NCBI GenBank assembly: GCA_963792895.1
Contig: CAWBYA010000008.1
Coordinates: 62,001-126,000 of the forward strand
Source of the DNA: UBA6912 sp963792895
Lineage (GTDB): Bacteria; Actinomycetota; Acidimicrobiia; Spongiisociales; UBA5794
Length of the DNA: 64,000 bases
Reading direction: 5' to 3'
The notes beneath the pieces were generated by a model. It was not told the DNA's origin, made no database searches, and was given only the letters and a program-made list of their open reading frames with translations. The translations under genes and the position numbers were made by a program. This document shows positions 25,897-35,160 of this stretch, piece by piece (position 1 is the first letter of the stretch; every line of letters starts with the position of its first letter).

Positions 25897-27789
25897 TCAG
25901 CCGGCCGTGGCGGCGAACTGCGTCTGGTACAGCGATGCGTACAACCCGCCCTGCCGGATCAGCTGCTCATGCGTACCGGTCTCGACGAGCTTGCCGTGGT
26001 CGATCACGAAGATCTGGTCGGCTGCGAGGATCGTCGAGAGTCGGTGGGCGATCACGAGCGACGTCCTGCCGTGCATGACGCGCTCGAGCGCTTCTTGGAT
26101 GAGTGCCTCTGAGTGGGCATCGAGGTGCGAGGTCGCCTCGTCGAGGATCAGGACCTTCGGGTCTTTCAGGATGACCCGGGCGATAGCGATCCGTTGCTTC
26201 TCACCGCCCGACAATCGATAACCACGTTCACCGACGGCGGTGTCGTACCCGAGCGGCAACTCCTCGATGAAGGCAGCGATGTTGGCGGCTTCGGCGGCCG
26301 CCCGCAGCTCGTCATCCGTGGCGGAAGGCCTTGCATACCGGAGGTTGGCGGCGATCGTGTCGTTGAACAGGTAGGACTCCTGGGTGACGACTCCGACGGT
26401 GTCGGCCAGCGTCTCCATGTCCATGGCGCGGACGTCGATGCCGTCGATGAGCACCCGTCCCCTCGCGACGTCGTAGAGCCGGGGCACGAGGTAGGTGGTG
26501 GTGGTCTTACCTGCTCCGCTTGGGCCAACGAGGGCGGCAAGCTCGCCGGGTTCGACCGTGAAGCTGAGATCCTCGAGCGCCCAGCCCGTGACATCACGGC
26601 GAGCGGAGAGATCCTCACCCTCGCTCATGCCGCTCCAGCCGTATCGGCGCACCGACTCCAACCCGGCAACCCCGCCGTACGAGAACCACACGCCTTCGAG
26701 CTCGATTCGGCCACGCACCTCGGCGGGGCGCACGGGTGCCGCCGCCTCGACGATGTCGTGACCCATGTCGAGCACCTCGAAGACCCGCTCGAAGGAGACG
26801 AGCGATGTGGCGAACTCGACGCGTGCGTTCGTGAGCGCGGTCAGCGGACCGTAGAGATTCCCGAGATAGGCCGACAGTGCCACGATCGTGCCAATCGTGA
26901 GGCTGCCGTTGATGACGAATACGGCACCAAACCAGAACACCATCGCCGTACCGATCGCGCTCATCACGCCGAGCGCCATGAAGAACCAGCGCCCGATCGT
27001 CGCCTGTCGCACCCCGAGGTCGCGCACCTGCCCCGCATGCCCGGCGAAACGCTGATCTTCGTCACGAGTCCGCCCGAACAGCTTCACGAGCAGGGCGCCG
27101 GACACGCTCAGTGTCTCTTGCATGTGCGCCGACATCTCCGCGTTCTGCTCCAGCTGTTGGCGGCGAATCACACGGAGCGTCTTGCCGACGCGGCGCGACG
27201 CAACGACGAACATCGGGAGGATGACGATCGCCAATACGGTGAGCCGCCACTCGAGACCGAGCATGATCGCAAGCGTCAGGATCGTGGTGACGATGTTGCT
27301 GACCAGAGTGACGAACGTGCCGGTGACGGCTTGCTGGGCGCCCACGACATCGTTGTTGAGCCGCGACATGAGCTCTCCGGTCCGGGTGGCCGTGAAGAAG
27401 CCCAAGGACATCCTCTGGAGGTGGCCGTACAGCTGACACCGCAGGTCGAAGATGATGCCTTCGCCGATCGCGGCGGAGGCCCATCGCTGGAGAACCCCGA
27501 GCACACCGTTGATGAGGGGTACGGCGATCATTCCGACGCCCAACAGCGTGACGAGGCGCAGATCCTCGTCCGGAATCGCCGTGTCGATGAGCGTCCGCAT
27601 GATGAGGGGCGGCACGAGGGTGAGCCCAGAGATGACGAGGATCGTCAACAAGACGATGACGATCTTGGCCGTGTACGGCGCCCCGTAGCCCAGCACGCGG
27701 CGCAGCAACGCCCTGTCGAGCGACGGACGGTCCTGGTCCTCGTCGTACCGCAGATACGACCACCAGCCTCCGGAGTGGATGATGAGCAC
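25897..27789 (-). CDS. ABC exporter, fused membrane and ATPase domains (MsbA/MDR type)
   Basis: A 630-residue half-transporter. Six membrane helices lie within about residues 38-310, and the ATPase domain has Walker A GPSGAGKTT, Q-loop VTQESYLFND, signature LSGGEKQRIAIAR, Walker B VLILDEATS and H-loop AHRL. An uncommon stretch of roughly 30 residues (SVRRYGWSGMSEGEDLSARR region) separates the aromatic A-loop FSY from the start of the nucleotide-binding domain. It works as a homodimer or with a partner. Start is uncertain: AAGGAG lies directly against the GTG at 27789, too close for normal use. Confidence 0.9.
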   Translation of the reverse strand: MLIIHSGGWWSYLRYDEDQDRPSLDRALLRRVLGYGAPYTAKIVIVLLTILVISGLTLVPPLIMRTLIDTAIPDEDLRLVTLLGVGMIAVPLINGVLGVLQRWASAAIGEGIIFDLRCQLYGHLQRMSLGFFTATRTGELMSRLNNDVVGAQQAVTGTFVTLVSNIVTTILTLAIMLGLEWRLTVLAIVILPMFVVASRRVGKTLRVIRRQQLEQNAEMSAHMQETLSVSGALLVKLFGRTRDEDQRFAGHAGQVRDLGVRQATIGRWFFMALGVMSAIGTAMVFWFGAVFVINGSLTIGTIVALSAYLGNLYGPLTALTNARVEFATSLVSFERVFEVLDMGHDIVEAAAPVRPAEVRGRIELEGVWFSYGGVAGLESVRRYGWSGMSEGEDLSARRDVTGWALEDLSFTVEPGELAALVGPSGAGKTTTTYLVPRLYDVARGRVLIDGIDVRAMDMETLADTVGVVTQESYLFNDTIAANLRYARPSATDDELRAAAEAANIAAFIEELPLGYDTAVGERGYRLSGGEKQRIAIARVILKDPKVLILDEATSHLDAHSEALIQEALERVMHGRTSLVIAHRLSTILAADQIFVIDHGKLVETGTHEQLIRQGGLYASLYQTQFAATAG

Positions 27790-27995
27790 CTCCTTGCCGC
27801 GCAGACGGTACTAGATGCCCGACTCGGTAATCCCGATTACGCCGAGAAGCCATGTCGCCGGCGAGGGAAGACGTGCGGCTCCTCGACCCGATCCAACCGT
27901 TGTGGCCACGCGGTCGCCGCTCTCTGCTGGAGACCGAGCGTGCCGACCGTGGAGTGTCTACGCTCTGTCCGGCTGCCACTCGAGGAGGGAGTTCG

Positions 27996-29366
27996 ATGCG
28001 TCGACCTGTGATGATCGCCGTGCTCGCAACGGTGCTGGTGGCGCTGACAACGGCGGCGGGCCAGGCCGCAGACGGCGAGACGTGGCTCGACGAAGGCTTC
28101 GAAGACGGCACAGACGACATCTTCAACCCCGAGGCATGGGGAATGGAGGAGCTGAGCGCCGGTCACGTTGGTGCTGGGCTGCGCTCCGTGATTCCGGTCG
28201 GCGAGCACTGGGGATCGTCAGGGCATTGGTACTTCGACAAGAACACCGGCGAGGAGCCTGAGGCGTTGTATTGGCGGTACTACCTGAAGTTCCCGGTCGG
28301 GTTCACGGTCACGGCGCCCGATCGGGGCAAGCTGCCCGGGCCCGCCAACCTCTACACCTACAACTGCTTGGGCAACCGGGTGTCGACCCCGGCGGAGCCG
28401 TGCTGGAGCGCACGCATGCTCTTCGGTCGCGATTACAGCGACGACGACGGCAACTACCAGGACGGGCCGGCCGACAAGACCGTGATCGGTTTCTACACCT
28501 ACCACCTCGATGGCCCGACGAACCGCGGCGATATCCTGCCGTGGTCCGAAGACGTGGCGACGCTCGACCATGGCCTCTGGTACTGCATCGAGGGATACAT
28601 GGACCTCAACACCCCGGGGTTGAACGACGGCGTTCTCATGGGCTGGGTCGACGGCGTGGAGGCATTCTCACGGTCGGATTTCCGGTGGCGCAGGACAACG
28701 GAGGACTACCTCGACATCAAGAGCTTCTGGTTCGATGTGTACTACGGCGGCGAGAACACGCCGTCGAAGACCCTGGAGATCGACTTCGACTCGCTCGCTC
28801 TCGGGCCCGAGAGGATCGGCTGCGACGACGCACTGGTGTGGGACGGGACATTTGCCGATGACGACGGCAGCATCTTCGAGGCCGACATAGAGTGGCTCGC
28901 TGCCGCAGGGATCACCGCAGGATGCAACCCCCCGGCGAACACCAACTACTGCCCGACCTCGTCCGTCACCCGCGGCCAGATGGCCGCCTTCCTCGTCAGG
29001 GCCCTCGATCTTCCCGCATCGAGCACCGACCCCTTCGACGACGATGACGGCACTCTCTTCGAGGCAGACATCAATGCTCTCGCAGCGTCAGGCATCACGG
29101 CGGGCTGTGCTCCCGACCGCTTCTGCCCGACCAGCCACGTGACGCGCGGACAGATGGCCGCGTTCCTGCATCGCGCCCTCGACGGCTCGCTGCCGCTCGG
29201 CACCCCCGAGGTGTTCACGGACACTGCTTCCAGCCAATTCGTCGCCGACATCGAATGGCTGAGCGCGACCGGGGTGACGGCCGGCTGCGGACCGACGACC
29301 TTCTGCCCAACCAACCCGGTGACGCGGGCTCAGATGGCTGCGTTCCTCCATCGCGCGCTCGGATGA
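27996..29366 (+). CDS. Secreted lyase-like protein with three C-terminal SLH-like repeats
   Basis: A 456-residue exported protein. A signal peptide (residues 1-24, cleavage near GQAAD) is followed by a beta-rich domain whose YWRYYLKFPVGF and NTPGLNDGVLMGWVDG segments resemble polysaccharide lyase family 14 (alginate lyase) proteins. Residues about 290-456 hold three tandem modules, each with an acidic F-A/T-D start, a GITAGC or GVTAGC turn, (Y/F)CPT and a terminal RxQMAAFLxRAL. These SLH-like repeats probably anchor the protein at the cell surface. The ATG at 27996 follows GAGGAGGG. Lyase catalytic residues are not verified, and it could be a carbohydrate-binding protein. Confidence 0.75.
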   Translation: MRRPVMIAVLATVLVALTTAAGQAADGETWLDEGFEDGTDDIFNPEAWGMEELSAGHVGAGLRSVIPVGEHWGSSGHWYFDKNTGEEPEALYWRYYLKFPVGFTVTAPDRGKLPGPANLYTYNCLGNRVSTPAEPCWSARMLFGRDYSDDDGNYQDGPADKTVIGFYTYHLDGPTNRGDILPWSEDVATLDHGLWYCIEGYMDLNTPGLNDGVLMGWVDGVEAFSRSDFRWRRTTEDYLDIKSFWFDVYYGGENTPSKTLEIDFDSLALGPERIGCDDALVWDGTFADDDGSIFEADIEWLAAAGITAGCNPPANTNYCPTSSVTRGQMAAFLVRALDLPASSTDPFDDDDGTLFEADINALAASGITAGCAPDRFCPTSHVTRGQMAAFLHRALDGSLPLGTPEVFTDTASSQFVADIEWLSATGVTAGCGPTTFCPTNPVTRAQMAAFLHRALG

Positions 29367-29376
29367 GACTGCCGCG

Positions 29377-29988
29377 TCAGCGGCCTACAGGGACCTCGGG
29401 CTTCTCCGAGGCACTCTCGACGCGATCGTTGTCCCGCTGCCGCTTGCGATACGCCGCAAGGGCAAGCCCACCAACGACCAGCATGACGCCGATCGAGACG
29501 AGGAAGCGGCGTGGGTCACGCACCGAGACGCCGAGCGTGCCCGAAAGGGCTGCCCCCAGGAAGCTGATGAGCGCAATGGTGAAGCCGACGGCGCTCGACA
29601 ACAGAACTCCGGGAACGCTGCTCCACAGCCGCACGGCTGGAGTCTGCTCCGTCGTGGCTGCAAGCCCGTTGAGCGCGAGGGCACCGAGGGCGAACCCGAC
29701 GGTGCCGAGGTACCCGACGGCGAGCTCGTTGGAGGCGACCGCCACTACGGCGAAGACAACTGGCGCCAACACCATCGCCGCCGTCAGCGCCGCGAACGGA
29801 ACGGCCCATGCCGTCCACGCCGCTCGGCTGGACGCCCGATGCTCCCGGGTGTGCTCAGCTGCAGAATTGCGATCGTTGTAGCGGTGCTCCAACCAGGTCA
29901 AGACGAAGCCGCCTGCGATGACTACCGCGGCCGGCAGCAACACATAGCCGGCGACGAGCGCAATGGTGTCAACAGTCTGCATCTTCAT
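29377..29988 (-). CDS. Integral membrane protein (203 aa), hypothetical
   Basis: Five predicted membrane helices: residues about 10-32, 58-86, 88-110, 122-147 and 158-180, with an Arg-rich first cytoplasmic loop and a charged tail. No catalytic motif is recognised. Convergent with the secreted lyase-like gene, ending 10 bp from it. Confidence 0.65.
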   Translation of the reverse strand: MKMQTVDTIALVAGYVLLPAAVVIAGGFVLTWLEHRYNDRNSAAEHTREHRASSRAAWTAWAVPFAALTAAMVLAPVVFAVVAVASNELAVGYLGTVGFALGALALNGLAATTEQTPAVRLWSSVPGVLLSSAVGFTIALISFLGAALSGTLGVSVRDPRRFLVSIGVMLVVGGLALAAYRKRQRDNDRVESASEKPEVPVGR

Positions 29989-30131
29989 CCAGGGTATCGC
30001 TTCTCAGCCGATCGTGGGAACCGGATCGGATCGGCGGCGACCCAAAGGCTGCACGCAACGCGACTTTCCGCTTGAATCCGGGCCATGTGCTTGGCGACCT
30101 CCAATCGTTCCGACCCGACTCGGACAGGCAA

Positions 30132-30827
30132 ATGACTGCGGAACTCCGTGATGTGGACACGCTACCCGAGGCCGTCGTTCGCCACCTTCTCTACTCAGGA
30201 GTTGGAGACGCTCCGATTCCGGCGACCGTGCGGCTTCGCCAGACGGGCGAGATCCGCCTCCGCCCCGACCAACGATGGGCGCCCCATGTTGCACTCTTGC
30301 GCTTCACAACCAACCCTCCGGGGTTCGTGAGGGAGGCCCGGGTCAAGACGTCGCCTCTGGTCACCTTGCGCGCCCACGACGAGTTCGATGACGGTGTGGC
30401 TCGCGCCCAGGTGTGGCCGTTCCGCGCGTGGAAGTCGGTGGACGACGCAGGCCCGGAGGTCGACCAGGACGCCGTCGTGCGCTTCATGAGCGACATCGTG
30501 TGGTTCCCCATGGCGATGCGCATGCCATATGTGTCATGGGAATCCGGCGACCGCAACAGCGCCACGATGTCCATCACGATCGGCGGGACCCTTGCCCACG
30601 CGTCGCTCACGTTCGACGAGGCGGGTGCGCTCGTCGCGTTCGAAGCGGATCGGTTTCGTCGACCTTCGTCGAAAGAGTGGGAGCTCGCCACCTGGACGAT
30701 GGCCTATGGCGAAACCGCCGTCATGAACGGTGTGCGGGTGCCCACGAGCGCCCGTGCCTCCTGGGACCTCGCCAGAGGCTCGTTCGCCTACATCCGATTC
30801 GACATCGAGGACCTGTCGTATTCGTGA
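30132..30827 (+). CDS. DUF6544/DUF6920-like protein
   Basis: A 231-residue protein with the pattern LPEAVVRHLLYSGVG at the start and VRLRQTGEIRLRPDQRW, then FVREARV, resembling the DUF6544 family of unknown function. No signal peptide is seen when started at ATG 30132; an in-frame TTG at 30072 gives a longer form. It is convergent with cbbS and has no obvious functional link to it. Confidence 0.6.
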   Translation: MTAELRDVDTLPEAVVRHLLYSGVGDAPIPATVRLRQTGEIRLRPDQRWAPHVALLRFTTNPPGFVREARVKTSPLVTLRAHDEFDDGVARAQVWPFRAWKSVDDAGPEVDQDAVVRFMSDIVWFPMAMRMPYVSWESGDRNSATMSITIGGTLAHASLTFDEAGALVAFEADRFRRPSSKEWELATWTMAYGETAVMNGVRVPTSARASWDLARGSFAYIRFDIEDLSYS

Positions 30828-30845
30828 CCTCTCGACCGGTCGGGC

Positions 30846-31193
30846 TCAGCCTCGATAGGCGATCAGGCTGACGCCCTGGGTCTGGCGGTGGTTGTCGTAG
30901 CCGATGAGCCGAACGTGATGTCCGGGATTGGCGTCGCGGCACCGTCGTAACTCGGCGACGACCGCATCTGGATCCGTGACACCGAAGAGCGGGAGCTTCC
31001 ACAGATACCAGTAGGTGGCGGTGGCCCTCGCCGGCTCGACGTGCTCGATCGCAGGCGTCAAACCCTGCCGCACGAGATACGCCACCTGCTGACGCAGGCC
31101 CCCGTCGTCCATCTCAGGAAGGTACGAGAAGGTGCCGGCACGCCGGCTCCCCGGGTCACCTAGTCGCGACGGGTAGTCGCGAATCTCACTCAT
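30846..31193 (-). CDS. cbbS: RuBisCO small subunit (form IA-like)
   Basis: A 115-residue RuBisCO small subunit containing TFSYLPEM, the central YWYLWKLPLFGV motif and the terminal VRLIGYDNHRQ segment. It ends shortly after SLIAYRG without the C-terminal beta-hairpin extension of red-type (IC/ID) small subunits, which agrees with a form IA large subunit. It overlaps the end of cbbL by 8 bp, so it is translated from the prk-cbbL-cbbS message. Confidence 0.94.
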   Translation of the reverse strand: MSEIRDYPSRLGDPGSRRAGTFSYLPEMDDGGLRQQVAYLVRQGLTPAIEHVEPARATATYWYLWKLPLFGVTDPDAVVAELRRCRDANPGHHVRLIGYDNHRQTQGVSLIAYRG

Positions 31194-32616
31194 CAGCGCC
31201 TCCCTCTTCGACGGCGAGCTTGTCGACGGTGTCGAAGTCGAATGTGATCTCCCGCCAGGTGTCCATCGCAGCCTCGAGTTCGGGGCTGTGTTTTGCGGCC
31301 GCACGCAGGATGTCGCCACCCTCGCGCTCGACGTCCTTTCCTTGATTGCGGGCCTCGACGCACGCCTCGAGCGCAACCCGGTTGGCTGCCGCCCCTGCAG
31401 CGTTGCCCCACGGGTGGCCCAACGTCCCGCCGCCGAATTGGAATACTGCGTCGTCACCGAAGATGGACACGAGTGCCGGCATGTGCCACACGTGGATGCC
31501 GCCGGACGCAACGGGGAAGAGCCCCGGCATCGACCCCCAGTCCTGGTCGAAGAAGATGCCACGCGACCGGTCCTCCGCCACGTAGGGACTTCGCATCTGG
31601 TCGATGACGCCGAGGGTCGTTGCCCGATCGCCCTCCAGCTTGCCGACGACGGTGCCGGAGTGGAGGTGATCGCCTCCCGAGAGCCGGAGACATTTGGTGA
31701 GCACCCTGAAGTGGATGCCGTGACGCGGGTTGCGGTCGATCACCGCATGCATCGCCCGGTGGATGTGGAGGAGCATGCCGTGCTCGCGGCACCAGTTGGC
31801 GAGCGACGTGTTCGCCGTGAAGCCGGCAGTGAGGAAGTCGTGCATGATGATGGGCATGTCGAGGCTGCGTGCATACTCGGCGCGGCGATACATCTCTTCG
31901 ACGGTGGGGGCCGTCACGTTGAGGTAGTGACCCTTCCGCTCCCCCGTCTCGGCCTCAGCCTGACGGATCGCCTCGGCGACGTAGGTGAACCTCTCCCGCC
32001 ACCGCATGAAGGGCTGGCTATTGATGTTCTCGTCGTCCTTCGTGAAGTCGAGACCGCCCCGCAACGCCTCGTACACGGCCCGCCCGTAGTTCTTGGCGGA
32101 CAAACCCAACTTGGGCTTGATCGTGCAACCCAGGAGGGCTCGGCCGTACTTGTCGAGCTTGTCTCGCTCCACCTGAATCCCGTTGGGCGGCCCCCCGCAC
32201 GTCATCACATAGTGGAGCGGGAAGCGAATGTCCTCCAGGCGCAGCGACCGCAGTGCCTTGAAGCCGAAGACGTTGCCGACGAGTGACGTCAGCACGTTGA
32301 CGACCGACCCCTCTTCGAACAGATCGAGCGGGTACGCAACGAAGGCGTAGAAGGCTTCGTCGTCTCCGGGCACGTCCTCGATGCGATACGCCCTGCCCCT
32401 GTAGTGATCGAGATCGGTGAGGAGATCGGTCCATACCGTGGTCCAGGTGCCGGTCGACGACTCGGCGGCGACCGCCGCGGCCACCTCCTCTCGAGGGACA
32501 CCCGGCTGCGGCACCGTCTTGAAGACCGCAAGCAGGTCGGTGTCCTTGGGCTGGTAGTCAGGCTCCCAATAGGTGACCCGGTAGTCCTTGACCCCGGCTT
32601 CGTACTGGCTGGTCAT
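31186..32616 (-). CDS. cbbL: RuBisCO large subunit, form IA-like
   Basis: A 476-residue ribulose-1,5-bisphosphate carboxylase large chain. Active-site motifs are complete: IKPKLGLS, the carbamylated lysine in GGLDFTKDDE (about residue 191), HIHRAMHAV, and loop 6 GTVVGKLEGD. Segments TDLLTDLD, RIEDVPGDD and FFDQDWGSMPG are typical of proteobacterial form IA enzymes and differ from red-type sequences. MTCGGPPNGIQ replaces the usual KTCGGPPHGIQ. It lies 12 bp after prk. Form IA enzymes usually need CbbQ/CbbO activation; no such genes adjoin it. Confidence 0.97.
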   Translation of the reverse strand: MTSQYEAGVKDYRVTYWEPDYQPKDTDLLAVFKTVPQPGVPREEVAAAVAAESSTGTWTTVWTDLLTDLDHYRGRAYRIEDVPGDDEAFYAFVAYPLDLFEEGSVVNVLTSLVGNVFGFKALRSLRLEDIRFPLHYVMTCGGPPNGIQVERDKLDKYGRALLGCTIKPKLGLSAKNYGRAVYEALRGGLDFTKDDENINSQPFMRWRERFTYVAEAIRQAEAETGERKGHYLNVTAPTVEEMYRRAEYARSLDMPIIMHDFLTAGFTANTSLANWCREHGMLLHIHRAMHAVIDRNPRHGIHFRVLTKCLRLSGGDHLHSGTVVGKLEGDRATTLGVIDQMRSPYVAEDRSRGIFFDQDWGSMPGLFPVASGGIHVWHMPALVSIFGDDAVFQFGGGTLGHPWGNAAGAAANRVALEACVEARNQGKDVEREGGDILRAAAKHSPELEAAMDTWREITFDFDTVDKLAVEEGGADE

Positions 32617-32628
32617 GTCAGAGCCTCC

Positions 32629-33558
32629 TCATACGGCCTGGACGCCGAGCGCGGCCTTGACCATGTGATAGGTGATGAGCAATTGGCTCAGGGCAAGCGG
32701 ATGGCTTCGTGCGGGTTGGTTGTCCAAAGTGGTGAACGCTCCGACGTTGTCCCTGAGGTGGCTCGCCTCGGGGATGAGTCCCCACAAGTAGTCCTCGAGT
32801 TTCGTCGCACGCTCGTCGCTGACCTGCCCGATCGTGAGCATGTCCACCGGTTTGCCATCCGGTCCCCGGATCAGATCGAGCGACACGCCCTCATCTTGGT
32901 CGGCAAACTCGGAAAGGTCCGGATGCGGCAACGTGGGACGAAGGAAGTGCCGCACGTGGAGATGCTCCCCGGATTCCTCGCAGTCGTCCGGCGGCGGGAA
33001 GAAGCTCACCACCATGTCGGCATAGGTGCGCTGCGGGCTGATGAACCGTGGGCTGTCATCCTTGCGCTTCTCCAGCGAGGCGAGAACCTGCTCCTCCGTG
33101 TAGCCCCGCTTGGTCGTGTCGCGCGTGATCTTCCAGCGGATCCGCAACTCCTCGACGGGCTCGAGATAGACCTTCACATCGAAGCACTGTCGCATTGCCC
33201 GGGTCGTGTAGCCGAGCAGGCCCTCGATGATCACATACGGCTTGGGGGTCACATACTCCGGCGCATCCAGCGTGCCGCCGTCGTGGTTGTAGACGGGCTT
33301 GAGGATGGACTGGCCCCTGCACAGCAGATCGAACTGCTGCTCCATGATGTCGACGTAGTTCGCCGCCGGATCGAGGGCCGAGACGCCGCGAGCGGACCGT
33401 TCCGCTCGCGAGTAGCTGTGGTAGTCGTCGCTGCAGATCACGGCTACTCGATCCGGGCCGAGTATCTCGGCGATACCCCTCGAGAGTGTGGTCTTCCCTG
33501 CGGCCGAGTCTCCAACGATGCCGAGGATGACTTGGTCTTTCACCCGCTGCTTCGGCAC
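32629..33558 (-). CDS. prk: Phosphoribulokinase (class II-like)
   Basis: A 309-residue kinase that forms ribulose-1,5-bisphosphate from ribulose-5-phosphate and ATP. The P-loop GDSAAGKTT is at residues 16-24, and ICSDDYHSYSR, ALDPAANYVD, KPVYNH and VIIEGL follow the cyanobacterial/plant (class II) pattern, not the proteobacterial class I pattern. The redox-regulatory cysteines of chloroplast enzymes are not obvious. It starts with GTG at 33558 behind GGGAGGTG and is first in the prk-cbbL-cbbS operon, so the promoter lies upstream of 33558. Confidence 0.95.
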   Translation of the reverse strand: MPKQRVKDQVILGIVGDSAAGKTTLSRGIAEILGPDRVAVICSDDYHSYSRAERSARGVSALDPAANYVDIMEQQFDLLCRGQSILKPVYNHDGGTLDAPEYVTPKPYVIIEGLLGYTTRAMRQCFDVKVYLEPVEELRIRWKITRDTTKRGYTEEQVLASLEKRKDDSPRFISPQRTYADMVVSFFPPPDDCEESGEHLHVRHFLRPTLPHPDLSEFADQDEGVSLDLIRGPDGKPVDMLTIGQVSDERATKLEDYLWGLIPEASHLRDNVGAFTTLDNQPARSHPLALSQLLITYHMVKAALGVQAV

Positions 33559-34371
33559 GGTGCACCTCCCGCTGCGACGACGTCAGGCATCGTCACACCC
33601 GAACCGTGGCACTGCCAGTGCTGGAGGTCCCTGCATGGCGAACCAACGAGCCTGGCCGCGGTCAGCAGGCAGTGCTCGTGAGAGTCTCCCTCGGCCTGTT
33701 CGAGGCTCTGGAGCCCCACATGCGCCAACCACGCCGCACCGGCGTCGGCCGGAGGGAAGCCGTGGCAACCGCCGCCGTTCTCCACTCGCGGTCAGTCTCG
33801 TCCGCCGAACGCTCCGCGGTCACCAGGTTGGGCGCCCTCGCCGGGCTCACATCGAGGCGCGCCGCTTGCGGCACCTTCATCGTCGGTCGCACCTTCACCC
33901 CGTCGAGCCAAGTGAGCGATCCACCTGCCGAGCCCGAGCCCTGGGCGATCACGCCCTCCAGCCGCCGAACTCCTGCCCGGCCGCATCGATCCGCCACGTC
34001 GAGATCGGGTAGGCAGGATCGCCGGTGGCTGACGACGAACGGCATGGGTACGGGAGACCGAGTTGCCTTCCTGGCCGGCAACACAACGGATGCCTCCGAG
34101 GCGCTCTTCGGTTGCGCCACGCTCAACGCGATCCTGGTCCGGCTCGACTGGCGGCTCACTGTGCCGGAACTCCAGCTCACAGACTCGTCGAGCCGTATGA
34201 GGACACCCAGGCGGGCGCCAGGGGTGGGTGCGGGAAAAAGCGAGGAACCACCGACACCGCGGGTCGACGTGCATGGGTGTCGTCGCCGCCCAGTTCGGCG
34301 AGCCGTCCGAACTCGACATGGTCGATCTGGGCAGCATGCTGCGCTCCAACCGCCGACGCCACCTCCCGACC
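33559..34371. other. Gene-poor stretch upstream of prk
   Basis: About 810 bases with no intact gene that I can support. It must contain the promoter of the prk-cbbL-cbbS operon at its left end and, at 34044-34190, a piece of an acyl-CoA ligase gene (separate entry). Long open frames on both strands have the Arg/Pro-rich composition of GC-rich non-coding frames. Confidence 0.5.
34044..34190 (+). pseudogene. Remnant of an AMP-dependent acyl-CoA synthetase/ligase
   Basis: About 49 codons read GDRVAFLAGN, then EALFGCATLNAILVRLDWRL and TVPELQ. This corresponds to the part of AMP-forming ligases just after the N-terminus (GDRVAxLxxNxxxxxxxxxGxxxxGAVxVPLNxRLxxxEL). Neither the preceding nor the following sequence continues the family in any frame, so only a degraded fragment remains. 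Confidence 0.45.
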
Positions 34372-35076
34372 TCAGCCGCTGGCTTGAACGACCACCGCAT
34401 CAGGTGCAACCACATCGAGCGGCGCAACCGACTCCACCATCTGCCAGCACATGTCCTCTGGGATTTGTGCAACGCAGAACAGTTCGTAGCGGAAACCGCC
34501 GTCCGTCCACGACAGGCTCAGCCCATCCTCGACTCCCGATGAGGTTATGCCGCCGCCGACCTCGGCGGTGCTCGCAGCCTGGCCGACTCGGAGCACTGCG
34601 AGCCTGCCCTCATCGTCGCTGTACGGTTCGACGGACCACAATCCGAATGCCGCAGAGGTCTCGATGTCGAGAATCCCCGACCCAGCGTCGAAGACCAGCT
34701 GGCTCGTGACCCAGCGCGCCTCTTCGGGCACGACGGATGGAAACTCGACGCCGGGCAAGGCCACCCAGATCTCCCGAGGGCTCGCCTGAATGAATCGTCC
34801 GTCGTCACGCCCTCGCTGCCATACGCCGGAGATCACGACTGCTTGCTCGGGGCTGACGTACTCGCCCTCGATTCCGACGTTCGCCCAATCGAGGGTCTGT
34901 GCAGCAATCACCCCTGCCGTGGCAACAGGCGTGATCGTGACCGAGGTTGCGAGGGTCGTGGTCGTCGATCCCTCGACGTACTCATGGGACCGTTGGCCGA
35001 GCCCGTCGAGAATCCCGCCCTCGCCACACGCGGCAAGGACGAACATCATCGCCGCAAGAGCAGCCAATCGTCTCAC
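34372..35076 (-). CDS. Predicted lipoprotein (234 aa), hypothetical
   Basis: Starts with GTG at 35076 behind GGGAGC. A signal peptide with lipobox VLAAC is followed by a Thr-rich linker (STTTTLATSVTIT) and a beta-rich domain with two cysteines near the C-terminus (ELFCVAQIPEDMCW) likely to form a disulfide. No family is recognised. It is divergent from the lipoate ligase gene. Confidence 0.65.
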   Translation of the reverse strand: MRRLAALAAMMFVLAACGEGGILDGLGQRSHEYVEGSTTTTLATSVTITPVATAGVIAAQTLDWANVGIEGEYVSPEQAVVISGVWQRGRDDGRFIQASPREIWVALPGVEFPSVVPEEARWVTSQLVFDAGSGILDIETSAAFGLWSVEPYSDDEGRLAVLRVGQAASTAEVGGGITSSGVEDGLSLSWTDGGFRYELFCVAQIPEDMCWQMVESVAPLDVVAPDAVVVQASG

Positions 35077-35160
35077 AAAGCTCCCGGGTTCATCGGCCAA
35101 CCAGACCGGCAAGAGCCTACCGGCGTCTCCGCACAAGCCGTGGATCGTTAGCCTGCCCTG

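Noticed and set aside
26113..28011. 632-codon + strand frame
   Set aside because: Antisense of the ABC exporter; charged low-complexity translation typical of GC-rich shadow frames.
31288..32286. 332-codon + strand frame
   Set aside because: Antisense of cbbL, which is unmistakable.
30846..32616. Assignment of RuBisCO to red-type form IC
   Set aside because: The small subunit lacks the red-type C-terminal extension and the large subunit has form IA segments such as TDLLTDLD and FFDQDWGSMPG.
33792..34472. 226-codon minus-strand frame in the gene-poor region
   Set aside because: Composition of a random GC-rich frame, no motif, overlaps the ligase remnant and a lipoprotein gene.
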